From positions 2,914,001 to 2,978,000 of the forward strand of contig NZ_CP017946.1 of the NCBI RefSeq assembly GCF_003952665.1: a stretch of DNA of 64,000 nucleotides. Direction: 5' to 3'. This stretch comes from Bosea sp. Tri-49. Its GTDB lineage: Bacteria; Pseudomonadota; Alphaproteobacteria; Rhizobiales; Beijerinckiaceae. A model generated the notes under the pieces. It had not been told where the DNA came from. It worked only from the letters and a program-made list of their open reading frames with translations, and did no database searches. Each line of letters starts with the position of its first letter. Position 1 is the first letter of the stretch. The translations under genes and the position numbers were made by a program. This document shows positions 8,661 through 17,359 of the stretch, piece after piece.

Positions 8661-9760
8661 GTCTTGCTCCGGCCAGCGCCGACGAGATCGTGACTGAGCC
8701 GGCGGAGGCACCACGGACCGTAGCCCATGGCCGCGACGCCTACCGGGCGCTGTCGCTGCGCCGCAAGCTGATCCTCGTCGGCTTCGCCGCCGTGCTGCTC
8801 GCCTGCCTGATCGTCGACCTGATGCTCGGCCCGGCCCGCTACAGCGTAACCGAGGTCGTCAACGCACTGATCTCGCCCTCGACCGCACCCGCCGCAGTCA
8901 GGGTGGTGATCTGGGACATCCGCCTGCCAGTCGCACTGATGGCGGTCGTTACAGGCGCGTCGCTGGCGATCGCCGGTGCGCAGATGCAAACCGTGCTGAA
9001 CAATCCGCTGGCGAGCCCGTTCACGCTCGGCATCTCGGCGGCAGCGAGCTTCGGGGCGGCGCTGGCGCTGGTCTTCGGCGTCGCCATCGTGCCGCTCGCG
9101 ATCGACTACATCGTGCCGCTCAACGCCTTCATCATGGCGATGGGCGCCTCCATGCTCATCCATGTGCTGAGCCAGCGCCGCGGCGTCACGACCGAGACGG
9201 TGGTGCTGCTCGGCATCGCGCTGGTCTTCACCTTCAACGCTCTGCTCTCGCTGCTGCAGTTCTTCGCCTCCGAGCAGGCGCTAGGGGCCGTTGTCTTCTG
9301 GATGATGGGCTCGCTGACCAAGGCGAACTGGCACAAGCTGGCGATCACCTCGACCGTGCTTGTCCTCTGCATCCCGCTGTTCGCGCGCCGGGCCTGGGCA
9401 CTGACGACGCTGCGGCTCGGCGACGAGAAGGCGGCGAGCTTCGGCATCGACGTCAGGTACTTGCGGCTGGAAACCATGCTGCTCGTGGCCCTGCTCGCCG
9501 CGGTGCCGGTCGCCTTCGTCGGCACGATCGGCTTCATCGGCCTGGTCGGCCCGCATATCGCCCGGATGGTGATCGGCGAGGACCAGCGCTTCTTCCTGCC
9601 GGCCTCGGCGCTGGCCGGCGCGGCGATCCTGTCGGCCTCCTCCGTGGTCAGCAAGTCGCTGATCCCCGGCCTGATCTTCCCGATCAGCATCGTCACCGCG
9701 CTGGTCGGCGTGCCCTTCTTCTTCAGTCTGATCCTGACCAGCCGGAGGCGCTCATGGTGA
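8657..9760 (+). CDS. Iron-complex ABC transporter permease (FecCD family)
   Basis: 367 residues with about nine to ten hydrophobic segments. A ~40-residue cytosolic N-terminus ends in SLRRKLILVGFA. Family signatures are RLPVALMAVVTGASLAIAGA, NNPLASPFTLG and, near the C-terminus, GTIGFIGLVGPHIARMV, the loop that contacts the ATPase. The ATG at 8657 overlaps the receptor stop by 4 nt, and the stop overlaps the ATPase start by 7 nt, so receptor, permease and ATPase form one transporter. A homodimer of this protein would form the pore. Confidence 0.93.
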   Translation: MSLAPASADEIVTEPAEAPRTVAHGRDAYRALSLRRKLILVGFAAVLLACLIVDLMLGPARYSVTEVVNALISPSTAPAAVRVVIWDIRLPVALMAVVTGASLAIAGAQMQTVLNNPLASPFTLGISAAASFGAALALVFGVAIVPLAIDYIVPLNAFIMAMGASMLIHVLSQRRGVTTETVVLLGIALVFTFNALLSLLQFFASEQALGAVVFWMMGSLTKANWHKLAITSTVLVLCIPLFARRAWALTTLRLGDEKAASFGIDVRYLRLETMLLVALLAAVPVAFVGTIGFIGLVGPHIARMVIGEDQRFFLPASALAGAAILSASSVVSKSLIPGLIFPISIVTALVGVPFFFSLILTSRRRSW

Positions 9761-10554
9761 GGCGCCTCGCGCTCAACGATGTCGGTGTCGCCTATGGCAA
9801 GCGCCAGGTCCTGAGCGGGATCACCACCCCCGAGATGAAGGGCGGCGAGGTCGTCGCCGTGATCGGCCCCAACGCTGCCGGCAAGTCGAGCCTGTTCCGC
9901 CGCATCGCTGGGCTGATCCCGGGAGCGGGCTCGGTCGAGGTCGTCAGCGCCCACGGCAAGACGCCCTGCTATCTGCCGCAGGATACGGCGGTGAACGCCG
10001 TGCTGACCGTCTACGAATCGATCCTGCTCGCGCGCAAGCAGGGCGGCTCCTGGAGTGTCGGTGACGACGAGCTCGCGGCCATCGACGAGGCGCTGCACGC
10101 ACTCGACATCGCCGACCTCGCCTTCCGCGGTCTCGGCGAGCTCTCGGGCGGCCAGCGCCAACTCGTCTCGATCGCCCAGACGCTGGTGCGCCGCCCCGAG
10201 ATCATGCTGCTCGACGAGCCGACCAGCGCGCTCGACCTGCACCGCCAGTTCGAGGTCTTGAGCCTCGTCTCGCGGCTGGCGCGCGAGCGGCAGGTCTGCG
10301 TGCTGATCGCGATCCACGACCTCAATCAGGCGCTGCGCATCGCCGACAAAGTGATGGTGCTGGCCAAGGGACGCCTCGCCGCCTTCGGTGATCCGCGCGA
10401 GATCATCACGCCGGCCCTGCTCGAAGAGGTCTATGGCGTCGTCGCCCGCGTCGAGGCAGCAGAGGGCGAGACGCCCTTCGTCGTCGTCCATGGCTCAGCC
10501 CGCCGGTGCAGCTATGGCGAGGCGCAGCTTGCGCCCGCCCAGGCAGCGGAATAA
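9754..10554 (+). CDS. Iron-complex ABC transporter ATP-binding protein (FecE type)
   Basis: 266 residues. Walker A is GPNAAGKSS near residue 44, the signature is LSGGQRQL near 131, and Walker B is IMLLDEPTSALD near 150, followed by the H-loop in IAIHDLNQA. Energises the FecCD-type permease encoded just upstream, with which it overlaps by 7 nt. The last ~30 residues extend beyond the core domain. The downstream methyltransferase gene starts 33 bp after the stop. Confidence 0.95.
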   Translation: MVRRLALNDVGVAYGKRQVLSGITTPEMKGGEVVAVIGPNAAGKSSLFRRIAGLIPGAGSVEVVSAHGKTPCYLPQDTAVNAVLTVYESILLARKQGGSWSVGDDELAAIDEALHALDIADLAFRGLGELSGGQRQLVSIAQTLVRRPEIMLLDEPTSALDLHRQFEVLSLVSRLARERQVCVLIAIHDLNQALRIADKVMVLAKGRLAAFGDPREIITPALLEEVYGVVARVEAAEGETPFVVVHGSARRCSYGEAQLAPAQAAE

Positions 10555-10586
10555 GCCCCTTTCAAGTTCAGCGCGGCGAACCGCAA

Positions 10587-11369
10587 ATGTCCGACAGCAG
10601 CTTCTCAACTCCCGGCGCCAATTTCTCCCTCAAGGAGGAAATCCGGTCCTATTGGTCCGGGCGGGCCGCCACCTTCGACCAGCAGGTCGGCCACGCCATC
10701 AAGTCGGACGCCGAACTCGCCGCCTTCCAGTCGCTGCTGCGGCAATCCTTCGGCGCTGAACCGCGCGAGGTGCTCGATCTCGCCTGCGGCACCGGCGAGA
10801 TCACCCGCGCGCTGCTCTCGCTCGGCCACAAAGTCACCGCGATCGATTTCTCCGAGGAGATGCTGGCTCGCGCCCGCGCCAAGCATGGCGACAAGGCCCG
10901 TATCCTTGCGGGCGACGCCGAGCGCTTGCTCGACGACGATGGCACTTACGATGCGCTGGTGACGCGCCATCTGGTCTGGACGCTGACCGATCCCGAAGCG
11001 GCCTTCGCCGAATGGTTCCGGGTCCTGAAGCCCGGCGGCAAGCTGCTCGTGATCGACGGCGACTGGATCAACCGCTCCTGGCTGCAGGGCCTGCTCAACC
11101 GGGCGGCGACCTTCCTGCGTGAGCGCGCCGGCGCCGCCCCGCATGGCGCCGATCGCGCGGCTTTCGACTCGATCACCAGCCGCTTCTTCTTCCGCGAGGG
11201 CCTGAGCGCGGAGCGCCTCTCCGGCATGCTGCGGCAAGCCGGCTTTGCCCAGGTCGAGCCCGCCGACTACGCGCAGGTGGTCAAGGCGCAGCAGCGCCAC
11301 GCCGCTCTGCACGATGCGCTGCGGCTGGCTTCCTCAACCCGTTTCGCACTGCTCGCGACGAAGGATTGA
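10587..11369 (+). CDS. Class I SAM-dependent methyltransferase (Methyltransf_11/25 type)
   Basis: 260 residues. Motif I is EVLDLACGTGEITRALL near residue 60 (SAM binding), followed by an acidic residue in VTAIDFSEEML, motif II in YDALVTRHLVWTL, and the post-motif LKPGGKLLVIDGDW. The substrate is unknown. The start at 10587 gives MSDSSFSTP, 33 bp after the ATPase stop, so it is probably the last gene of the iron-transport operon. An ORF extension to 10506 would overlap the ATPase gene by 49 bp and looks unnatural. A methyltransferase tied to an iron-complex importer might modify a metallophore or tetrapyrrole. That is speculation. Confidence 0.88.
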   Translation: MSDSSFSTPGANFSLKEEIRSYWSGRAATFDQQVGHAIKSDAELAAFQSLLRQSFGAEPREVLDLACGTGEITRALLSLGHKVTAIDFSEEMLARARAKHGDKARILAGDAERLLDDDGTYDALVTRHLVWTLTDPEAAFAEWFRVLKPGGKLLVIDGDWINRSWLQGLLNRAATFLRERAGAAPHGADRAAFDSITSRFFFREGLSAERLSGMLRQAGFAQVEPADYAQVVKAQQRHAALHDALRLASSTRFALLATKD

Positions 11370-11534
11370 GCATACCGCGCAGAACACCCGTTTTTGCCGT
11401 GCAGCTCCACCGCTGCCCTCTTCCGTTGCAGGCGTCGAGCACTTACCTTCTGTGATCGGGTCGGGCGTTCGCTGGCCGGCCCGGGACGCCGCGAGCGCGA
11501 GCCGCCGGCATGCTCAAGGTGGCGCAAAGCCGTG

Positions 11535-13742
11535 ATGGAGTTCAGGAAGGCCCGCTGGACGACCCGCCTGAAGCGCCTCGCGCTCAGTGTGGATGCGTGG
11601 ATCGGTGCCTCGCTCTATGCGGCCGGCCATCGCGCCGGCGATATCTATGAACGCATCCGCAGCGCGACCGACCGGCTGACCGTCAGCGGGCCGAAACGGC
11701 TCGCCGCTGAACTTGCCAGCGAGGGGCTGAACGTCGGCATCGCCGGTGCGATCGTCATGCTGATGCTGGCGATCCCGGCCTTCCAGGAGGGGCGCGAAGA
11801 GGCGCTCAAGAACCAGGTCTTCGCCGTCACCTTCCTTGACCGCTACGGCTCGGAGATCGGCCATCGCGGCGCCCGCCATGACGACTCGCTGAAGCTCGAG
11901 GAGTTCCCGGACCATCTGCTCAAGGCGGTGCTGGCGACCGAGGACCGGCGCTTCTACGACCATTTCGGTATCGACGTGATCGGGACGTTCCGGGCGCTCA
12001 CCGTCAACGCCCGCGCCTCGGGCGTCGTCCAGGGCGGCTCCTCGCTCACCCAGCAACTGGCCAAGAACCTCTTCCTCAACAACGAGCGCTCGCTCGACCG
12101 CAAGATCAAGGAAGCCTTCCTGTCGCTCTGGCTGGAATACCGGCTGACCAAGAACGAGATCCTCAAGCTTTATCTCGACCGCGCCTATATGGGCGGCGGC
12201 ACGTTCGGGGTCGCGGCGGCCGCCGATTACTATTTCGGCAAGTCGGTGAAGGATGTGGGCCTGGCGGAGGCGGCGATGCTGGCCGGCCTGTTCAAGGCCC
12301 CGACCAAGTTCGCTCCGCACGTCAACCTGCCGGCGGCACGCGCCCGCGCCAATGACGTGCTCAACGCCATGGTCGACGCCGGCTTCATGACGGCCGGCCA
12401 GGTCGATTCGGCCAAGCGCAATCCCGCGACGCCAATCGACCGGCGGCGCGATTCCAGTCCGGACTACTATCTCGACTGGGCCTTCGACGAGACCCGCAAG
12501 CTCGCCGAGGACGGCAAGCTCGGCCCGGAACGGGTACTGACGGTCAAGACGCCCTACGACCCTGCGATCCAGAAGCGCGCCGATGAGGCGGTCGAGTCGA
12601 TCCTGCGCCAGCACGGCCCGGCCTATCGCGCCAAGCAGGCGGCGGCGGTGATCATGGACCCGGACGGGGCCGTGCGCGCCATTGTCGGCGGGCGCGACTA
12701 TGGCGCGAGCCAGTTCAACCGCGCCACATCGAGCCTGCGCCAGCCGGGGTCTTCCTTCAAACCCTATGTCTACGCTGCGGCGATGAGCGCCGGGCTCTAC
12801 AAGCCGACGACTGTTGTCACCGATCGGCCCGTCTGCATCGGCAACTGGTGCCCCAACAATTACGGGCGCTCCTATGCCGGCTCGATGCCGCTGACGGTGG
12901 CGCTGGCGAAGTCGATCAATACGATCCCGGTGCAGATGTCGATCGCGATCGGCAAGGCCACCGGCGAGACGCACGAGGCGCGCGCCGCGCGCATCGGCCG
13001 GATGAAGATCGTCGAGACCTGCCGGGCCATGGGTCTGACCACGCCGCTGACCGACACCGTCTCGCTGCCGATCGGGGCGGCGGAGGTGACCGTGATCGAC
13101 CAGGCAGCCGGCTATGCCGTCTTCGCCAATGGCGGCAAGCGGGCCAAGCCCTATGCCGCCTTCGATATCCGCAACTCGGGCGGCGAGGAGATCTACCGCC
13201 ATGACCGCGACGAACCCGCGCCGGCGCAGGTGCTGAGCACGCAGGTCGCCTTCGAGATGAATCAGATGCTGTCGACCGTGCCGACAGCCGGCACAGGCCG
13301 GCGCGCTGCGCTCGACGGCGTCGTCAGCGCCGGCAAGACCGGCACGACCAACGGCTACAAGGATGCCTGGTATGTCGGCTATACTGGCAATCTCGTCGGC
13401 GCGATCTGGTTCGGCAACGATGATTCCTCCGAGACCAACAACATGACCGGCGGCTCGCTGCCAGCGATGACCTGGAAGGAGATCATGGGCTTCGCGCATC
13501 AAGGCATCGAGTTGAAGCCGATCCCGGGCGTGACGCCGCAGCCGGGCGACGCCAAGACAGTGGTTGCGAAAGCCAGCGATCCCGCAGCCGGTGCCAACGC
13601 CGGCCATATGTCGCGCAAATCCTTCGAGGTGCTCTCCGCCGTCGGCACGATGTTCAAGTCGGTCGAGGCTCCGCGGGCCGCCCGCGCCTCCGTCCAGGCC
13701 GGGATCCGGGGCGCTCCCACCGGTCTCTCCGTCATTCGCTAG
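11535..13742 (+). CDS. Bifunctional class A penicillin-binding protein (transglycosylase/transpeptidase, PBP1A family)
   Basis: 735 residues. After a short cytosolic part and one membrane anchor (residues ~62-82), the GT51 domain shows ATEDRRFYDHFGID, GGSSLTQQLAKNLFL and KNEILKLYLDRAYMGGGTFG. The transpeptidase domain shows the SxxK motif in QPGSSFKPYVY, SIN in AKSINTIPV, and KTGT in AGKTGTTNGYKDAW. It polymerises and crosslinks peptidoglycan in the periplasm. The ATG at 11535 has AAGGTGG upstream; a GTG one codon earlier is possible. The C-terminal ~80 residues after the KTGT region are low complexity. The DUF1214/DUF1254 pair follows on the same strand. Confidence 0.95.
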   Translation: MEFRKARWTTRLKRLALSVDAWIGASLYAAGHRAGDIYERIRSATDRLTVSGPKRLAAELASEGLNVGIAGAIVMLMLAIPAFQEGREEALKNQVFAVTFLDRYGSEIGHRGARHDDSLKLEEFPDHLLKAVLATEDRRFYDHFGIDVIGTFRALTVNARASGVVQGGSSLTQQLAKNLFLNNERSLDRKIKEAFLSLWLEYRLTKNEILKLYLDRAYMGGGTFGVAAAADYYFGKSVKDVGLAEAAMLAGLFKAPTKFAPHVNLPAARARANDVLNAMVDAGFMTAGQVDSAKRNPATPIDRRRDSSPDYYLDWAFDETRKLAEDGKLGPERVLTVKTPYDPAIQKRADEAVESILRQHGPAYRAKQAAAVIMDPDGAVRAIVGGRDYGASQFNRATSSLRQPGSSFKPYVYAAAMSAGLYKPTTVVTDRPVCIGNWCPNNYGRSYAGSMPLTVALAKSINTIPVQMSIAIGKATGETHEARAARIGRMKIVETCRAMGLTTPLTDTVSLPIGAAEVTVIDQAAGYAVFANGGKRAKPYAAFDIRNSGGEEIYRHDRDEPAPAQVLSTQVAFEMNQMLSTVPTAGTGRRAALDGVVSAGKTGTTNGYKDAWYVGYTGNLVGAIWFGNDDSSETNNMTGGSLPAMTWKEIMGFAHQGIELKPIPGVTPQPGDAKTVVAKASDPAAGANAGHMSRKSFEVLSAVGTMFKSVEAPRAARASVQAGIRGAPTGLSVIR

Positions 13743-13775
13743 GCTATCACCGCCAATGCGAACCAAGATCATCCC

Positions 13776-14351
13776 ATGCGCGTGCTCCCCCTCGCTTATG
13801 TGATCGCGCTCGGCGCCGGGCTCGGCCTCGTCTCCGCCCGCTACGCGGTGGCCGAGCGGCCCTGGTTCGGCCGGGCCCAGATCGGTGCCTGGACGACTTG
13901 GCCGAACAGCGGCGCGCGCGACATCGATCCCTATATGCGGGCCTATCTGGCGCGCGGCGTTCATCTGCCGCTCGGAGCCGGTGAAGGCCTGGAGCTCATC
14001 GCCAAGGCAGATGATGCTGGACAGGCGCTCGACGCCCGTTGCCGCTATCTCGTCGGCGGAACAACGCCACCGGCGCGTGGCTGGTCGCTCGATATCGCCG
14101 ACCCCGCCGGCCGTTCCCTGCAGTCCACCGTCGAGCGCGCGAGCTTCACCGATGCGGAGATCGTCCGCGGCGAACGCGGCGGCATGCGCATCGTGCTGGC
14201 CACGGCGCCCGAGGCCGGCAACTGGCTGCCCTTGCCGGTGGGCGGCCGGTTCCAACTCCGCTTGCGGCTCTACGACACGCCGATATCGAGCCATGCCGGC
14301 GAACTCAGGCCAAGCGCCCTGCCCCGCATCGCACGGATCGACTGCCAATGA
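13776..14351 (+). CDS. DUF1214 domain-containing protein
   Basis: 191 residues. The N-terminal 26 form a signal peptide or anchor (MRVLPLAYVIALGAGLGLVS). The rest follows the DUF1214 pattern (RARYLVGG-like CRYLVGGTTPPARGWSLDIAD, then FQLRLRLYDTPISS). The function is unknown. It begins 33 bp after the PBP gene and its stop overlaps the DUF1254-like gene (ATGA), so the two are translationally coupled. In longer proteins DUF1254 and DUF1214 occur fused. Here they are separate and in the order 1214 then 1254-like. Confidence 0.85.
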   Translation: MRVLPLAYVIALGAGLGLVSARYAVAERPWFGRAQIGAWTTWPNSGARDIDPYMRAYLARGVHLPLGAGEGLELIAKADDAGQALDARCRYLVGGTTPPARGWSLDIADPAGRSLQSTVERASFTDAEIVRGERGGMRIVLATAPEAGNWLPLPVGGRFQLRLRLYDTPISSHAGELRPSALPRIARIDCQ

Positions 14352-14998
14352 GTGCTGCGGACGATATCGGAGCGTTGCCTACGGCAAGCCGGTCCACGGT
14401 CACGGACCGATCGCGGCCTCGCCGCTGGCTGTCACGGCTCAGGAGCAGGCTACTGCGGCTCATGTTGCTGACGCTGGCCGGGCTGGTACTCGCCGGCATC
14501 GTCCACATCGTCACCGTGCTGAGGGTCCCCGCTTTGGCCTCGGGCGACGCTGCCACCGTCTACGCCGCACTGGGCATGAACGGCCGGGCCGAGCTAGTGA
14601 CGCCGCCGCCGGCCGGGCTGCCTGCCATGCTTGACGCCGATCCGAACAGTGTCGCGGCCGTGTGCAGCTACGACCTCGCGGCGGGTCCGCTACGCGTCGT
14701 CGCTCGCACCGCCTCGTTGCCGCTCGGTCTCACCGTTCACCGCCGCGGCGGCGGCGTCGCCTATGCGATTACCGACCGGGCGGCGATCCGCGGCGTCCTC
14801 GAATTCGTGGTGATGACGCAGGAACAGCTGGACGACCGGCTGGCCAATGACGAGGAGGGCGAGACGTCGCGGGAACTGCGTGTGGTCTCGCCCTCGCTGC
14901 AGGGCCTCGTCGTCGCGCGGGTTATCGTCCGCCGTGCCTTCGACCGCAGCGAGGCGGAAGCACTGGCGACCGGCGTGGCGTGTGGACTGGCGGATTAG
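14348..14998 (+). CDS. DUF1254-like membrane protein
   Basis: 216 residues. A ~38-residue basic cytosolic N-terminus (RPRRWLSRLRSRLLRL) precedes one membrane segment (LMLLTLAGLVLAGIVHIVTV), then a periplasmic domain with VCSYDLAAGPLRVVARTAS and FVVMTQEQLDDRLAND. I assign it to the short rhizobial DUF1254 group from its partner gene and shape, with moderate certainty. The ATG at 14348 overlaps the DUF1214 stop by four bases. The ORF is open upstream to 14039, but that would run through most of the DUF1214 gene in another frame. Confidence 0.75.
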   Translation: MSAADDIGALPTASRSTVTDRSRPRRWLSRLRSRLLRLMLLTLAGLVLAGIVHIVTVLRVPALASGDAATVYAALGMNGRAELVTPPPAGLPAMLDADPNSVAAVCSYDLAAGPLRVVARTASLPLGLTVHRRGGGVAYAITDRAAIRGVLEFVVMTQEQLDDRLANDEEGETSRELRVVSPSLQGLVVARVIVRRAFDRSEAEALATGVACGLAD

Positions 14999-15019
14999 TC
15001 CATCTCGCTCGAAAATACC

Positions 15020-16075
15020 CTAGAGCCAGCCATTGCGCTTGAAGCGCCAGAACAGCGTCAGGCAGGTGGTGATGATCACCGTCAGGACGCCGTAATAGCC
15101 GTAATGCATCTCCAGTTCCGGCATGTTCTTGAAGTTCATGCCGTAGATGCCGGCAAGCGCGGTCGGTACCGCGAGAATGGCCGCCCAGGAGGCGAGCCGC
15201 TTGGTGATCGCATTCTCCTGGCTCTGGCCGACGAGCAGGCTCGCCTCGAAGGCGAAGGCGAGCACCTCGCGCAAGCTGTCGATCTTCTCCTGGACAGTGC
15301 GGACATGGTCGGTCACGTCGCGGAACATCGGTGCGAGCGTCGGGCGCACCTGCGGCACGCTGCCATTGCTCAGGCGCTGGCAGACATCGACCAGCGGCCC
15401 GACCGCGTTGCGCAGGCGCAGGAGATCGCGCCTGAGCATGTAGAGCCGCTCGATGTCCCCGCGCGTCATCGGCCTGGCGAGGACCTTGTCCTCGATCTCC
15501 TCGACCTCATCATGGATCGACTCGAGCACCGGCATGTAATTGTCGACGATGAAATCGAGGATCGCGTAGAGGATGAAATCCTCGCCCTTGGCCAGCGAGG
15601 TCGGGCAAGTCTCCCAGTGTTGCCGGACCGATGTGTACGAGGTCGAGGCGCCGTGGCGGACACTGACGATGTAGCCGCGGCCGATGAAGATATGCGTCTC
15701 GCCGAAGGCGATGCGCTTGTCGACCATCTGGGCGGTGCGGGCGACGACGAACAGCGCGTCGCCATATTGCTCGAGCTTGGGCCGCTGATGGGCGTTGGTC
15801 GCGTCCTCGACCGCAAGCGGGTGCAGGCCGAATTGCTCCTGCACGCATTTCAGCAGCGCCGCCTCGGGCTCGAGCAATCCGATCCAGACGACATGGCCGT
15901 CCTTGCGGGCCCATTCGCCGGCCTCATCAATCGGGACGTCGGCGATGCGCACGCCATGGGCGTAAACACTCGAGGCGACGACGCCGGCTTCGTGGCGATG
16001 CCCCTGGTCGGCAGGCGAATCGCTGGGGGGTTCCGCCGCGACCGAGGGCGTGAACCTGACGTGTGCGACTGACAT
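15020..16075 (-). CDS. corA: CorA-family magnesium/divalent-cation transporter
   Basis: 351 residues. A cytosolic funnel domain (helix-rich, with the VDVCQRLSNG region) is followed by two C-terminal membrane helices. The signature GMN is in IYGMNFKNMPELE near residue 318. The protein ends in basic FWRFKRNGWL, as CorA proteins do. Pentameric Mg2+ (possibly Co2+/Ni2+) channel in the inner membrane. The first ~45 residues contain a His/Asp-rich stretch before the conserved part. A later start is possible but none has a better ribosome site. Tail-to-tail with the DUF1254-like gene. Confidence 0.93.
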   Translation of the reverse strand: MSVAHVRFTPSVAAEPPSDSPADQGHRHEAGVVASSVYAHGVRIADVPIDEAGEWARKDGHVVWIGLLEPEAALLKCVQEQFGLHPLAVEDATNAHQRPKLEQYGDALFVVARTAQMVDKRIAFGETHIFIGRGYIVSVRHGASTSYTSVRQHWETCPTSLAKGEDFILYAILDFIVDNYMPVLESIHDEVEEIEDKVLARPMTRGDIERLYMLRRDLLRLRNAVGPLVDVCQRLSNGSVPQVRPTLAPMFRDVTDHVRTVQEKIDSLREVLAFAFEASLLVGQSQENAITKRLASWAAILAVPTALAGIYGMNFKNMPELEMHYGYYGVLTVIITTCLTLFWRFKRNGWL

Positions 16076-16181
16076 GGGGTCACTCCACCGTTCGCCAGCT
16101 CATATTCGGCAGGCTAGACCTAATTCCACGGGAATGGGAATCCTGTTTTGCGCCTGAAATCGGAGATCGGACGCAAGCCCG

Positions 16182-16979
16182 CTAGCCCTTGTAGACGACG
16201 GGTCCCCGCTCCGCCGGCGCGCCGTCGCCCTTTCCGGCGAAGATGCCGATCAGCGGCAGATTGCAGGCGCCGCCTAGCTCGCTTTCCAGCCCCATGATGG
16301 CGCGCTCGGCCCGAACGGCCTCCCGCGAGGGCATCTCGACAACGAGGTTGTCGAGCGAGAAGCGATAGCTCTTCAGCCTGAAACGAGCGCGCTCGCAGAC
16401 CCAGAGCATCAGCCCTTCATTCTCGGCGATGCGCTGAGTAGCCGGATCGCGCTGCTCGGGCGGTACCTGCTGAGAGGCGTCGAGGGCACGCAGGCGGGCG
16501 CGATCGGCATTGATCACCCGCAAGGCATTGGCGCGGAACTGGCTGAGCAGCAGCCGGTCGCCATTGGCGTCTTCGGCAAGCCGGTTGTAGCGCGACGCCT
16601 GCGAGGCGAAGGAGCCGGAGGTCAGGGCGCGATGATAAGAGGCGACATCGTTCGACTGGGCCTCGACCGGCAGGATACGGGCATGGGCGAGCTTGGAGAC
16701 CTCCCGTTCGAAATGACTGCGCTCATGCGCCGGCAGGACGATCCGCCAGGCGCGGGCCCGCAACTGCTCCTCATCGTCGGTCATATGAAACCAGGAGGAG
16801 GCCTCGCCGCGAAAGCGCGCGCTCCACTCGCCGACAGCCGGTGCAATCTGGTCCGCGAAGATGTTCGGACGGGGGCGGCCGAGATCGCCGGTAGTCGAGC
16901 AGCCGGCGAGCAGAACGCAGGAGAGTGCCGCCGTTGCGACCGAGTGGGATGCGAAAAAGTGGGAACCGGTTCTTCGCAT
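16182..16979 (-). CDS. Hypothetical lipoprotein whose start codon lies in a repeat element
   Basis: 265 residues. The N-terminus MRRTGSHFF ... LSCVLLAGC is a lipoprotein signal with lipobox L-A-G-C near residue 27. The mature part is helical, with no motif I recognise (LPAHERSHFEREVSKLAHA, GGACNLPLIGIFAGKG). The only in-frame start compatible with the signal peptide is the ATG at 16977-16979. It and the first ~13 codons fall inside the left palindrome of the 16941-17044 repeat. Upstream reading to 17297 is open but overlaps the small protein gene in another frame. Probably outer- or inner-membrane anchored. Function unknown. Confidence 0.7.
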   Translation of the reverse strand: MRRTGSHFFASHSVATAALSCVLLAGCSTTGDLGRPRPNIFADQIAPAVGEWSARFRGEASSWFHMTDDEEQLRARAWRIVLPAHERSHFEREVSKLAHARILPVEAQSNDVASYHRALTSGSFASQASRYNRLAEDANGDRLLLSQFRANALRVINADRARLRALDASQQVPPEQRDPATQRIAENEGLMLWVCERARFRLKSYRFSLDNLVVEMPSREAVRAERAIMGLESELGGACNLPLIGIFAGKGDGAPAERGPVVYKG

Positions 16980-17044
16980 GAATCCCACTCGAACTCTCAA
17001 GAACGGATCGTGATGATCTTGGATCAATCCAAAATCACGATCCG
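16941..17044. repeat. Rhizobial-type intergenic repeat made of two palindromes
   Basis: Left palindrome: CGAGTGGGAT (16941-16950) pairs with ATCCCACTCG (16982-16991), with GCGAA/TTCGC inside and GTGGGAACCGGTTC at the tip, a core seen widely in Hyphomicrobiales genomes. Right palindrome: CGGATCGTGAT (17004-17014) pairs exactly with ATCACGATCCG (17034-17044), with TTGGAT/ATCCAA inside. The left half overlaps the lipoprotein start. The right half ends 7 bp before the stop of the 66-residue gene at 17051. Confidence 0.8.
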
Positions 17045-17050
17045 CAGCTC

Positions 17051-17251
17051 TCACCCAGGCCGCCTGCGCCGCGTCTCGCGCTCGCCGCGGCCTGCGGGGC
17101 GCGGCCGGCGCGGCGGCTTGCTCGCAGCGGGCTCCGGCTGGCGCTCGTAGCGTACGCCGGTGAAGAACAGGATTTGCCCGGAAGGGCCCACCGCTGCGGG
17201 GCTCTGGCTGGCGAAGCGCCTGCGCGGCGCAAAAGGAATGACGTCTGCCAT
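17051..17251 (-). CDS. Small conserved-looking protein, 66 residues, unknown function
   Basis: The N-terminal half (MADVIPFAPRRRF, then GQILFFTGVRYER) resembles short uncharacterised proteins common in rhizobia. The C-terminal third is Arg/Pro/Gly-rich and probably disordered. No membrane segment or signal peptide. The ATG at 17249-17251 follows a GGGAGGCGC Shine-Dalgarno on the minus strand. Divergent from the DUF2336 gene, sharing a 175-bp intergenic region with a near-CtrA site. Assignment to a family is from memory of its opening motif. Confidence 0.7.
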   Translation of the reverse strand: MADVIPFAPRRRFASQSPAAVGPSGQILFFTGVRYERQPEPAASKPPRRPRPAGRGERETRRRRPG

Positions 17252-17359
17252 GATGCGCCTCCCTTGCTGGCGCCTGTGCCCAATTCGCGGACGACACGTA
17301 AGATCGGACTCACGCGCGAGTTACGCCGCCATCCTCCCGACCATCAGCGCCCATCATGG

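Noticed and set aside
10506..10586. 27-codon N-terminal extension of the methyltransferase
   Set aside because: It overlaps the ATPase gene by 49 bp, and the domain begins after the internal ATG at 10587.
11514..14348. 944-codon open frame on the minus strand opposite the PBP and DUF1214 genes
   Set aside because: It spans two convincing genes, has low-complexity composition and shows no recognisable motif.
16182..17297. 371-codon frame as one long protein including the lipoprotein
   Set aside because: The first ~106 codons overlap the 66-residue gene and the repeat in another frame. The lipoprotein signal starts at 16979.
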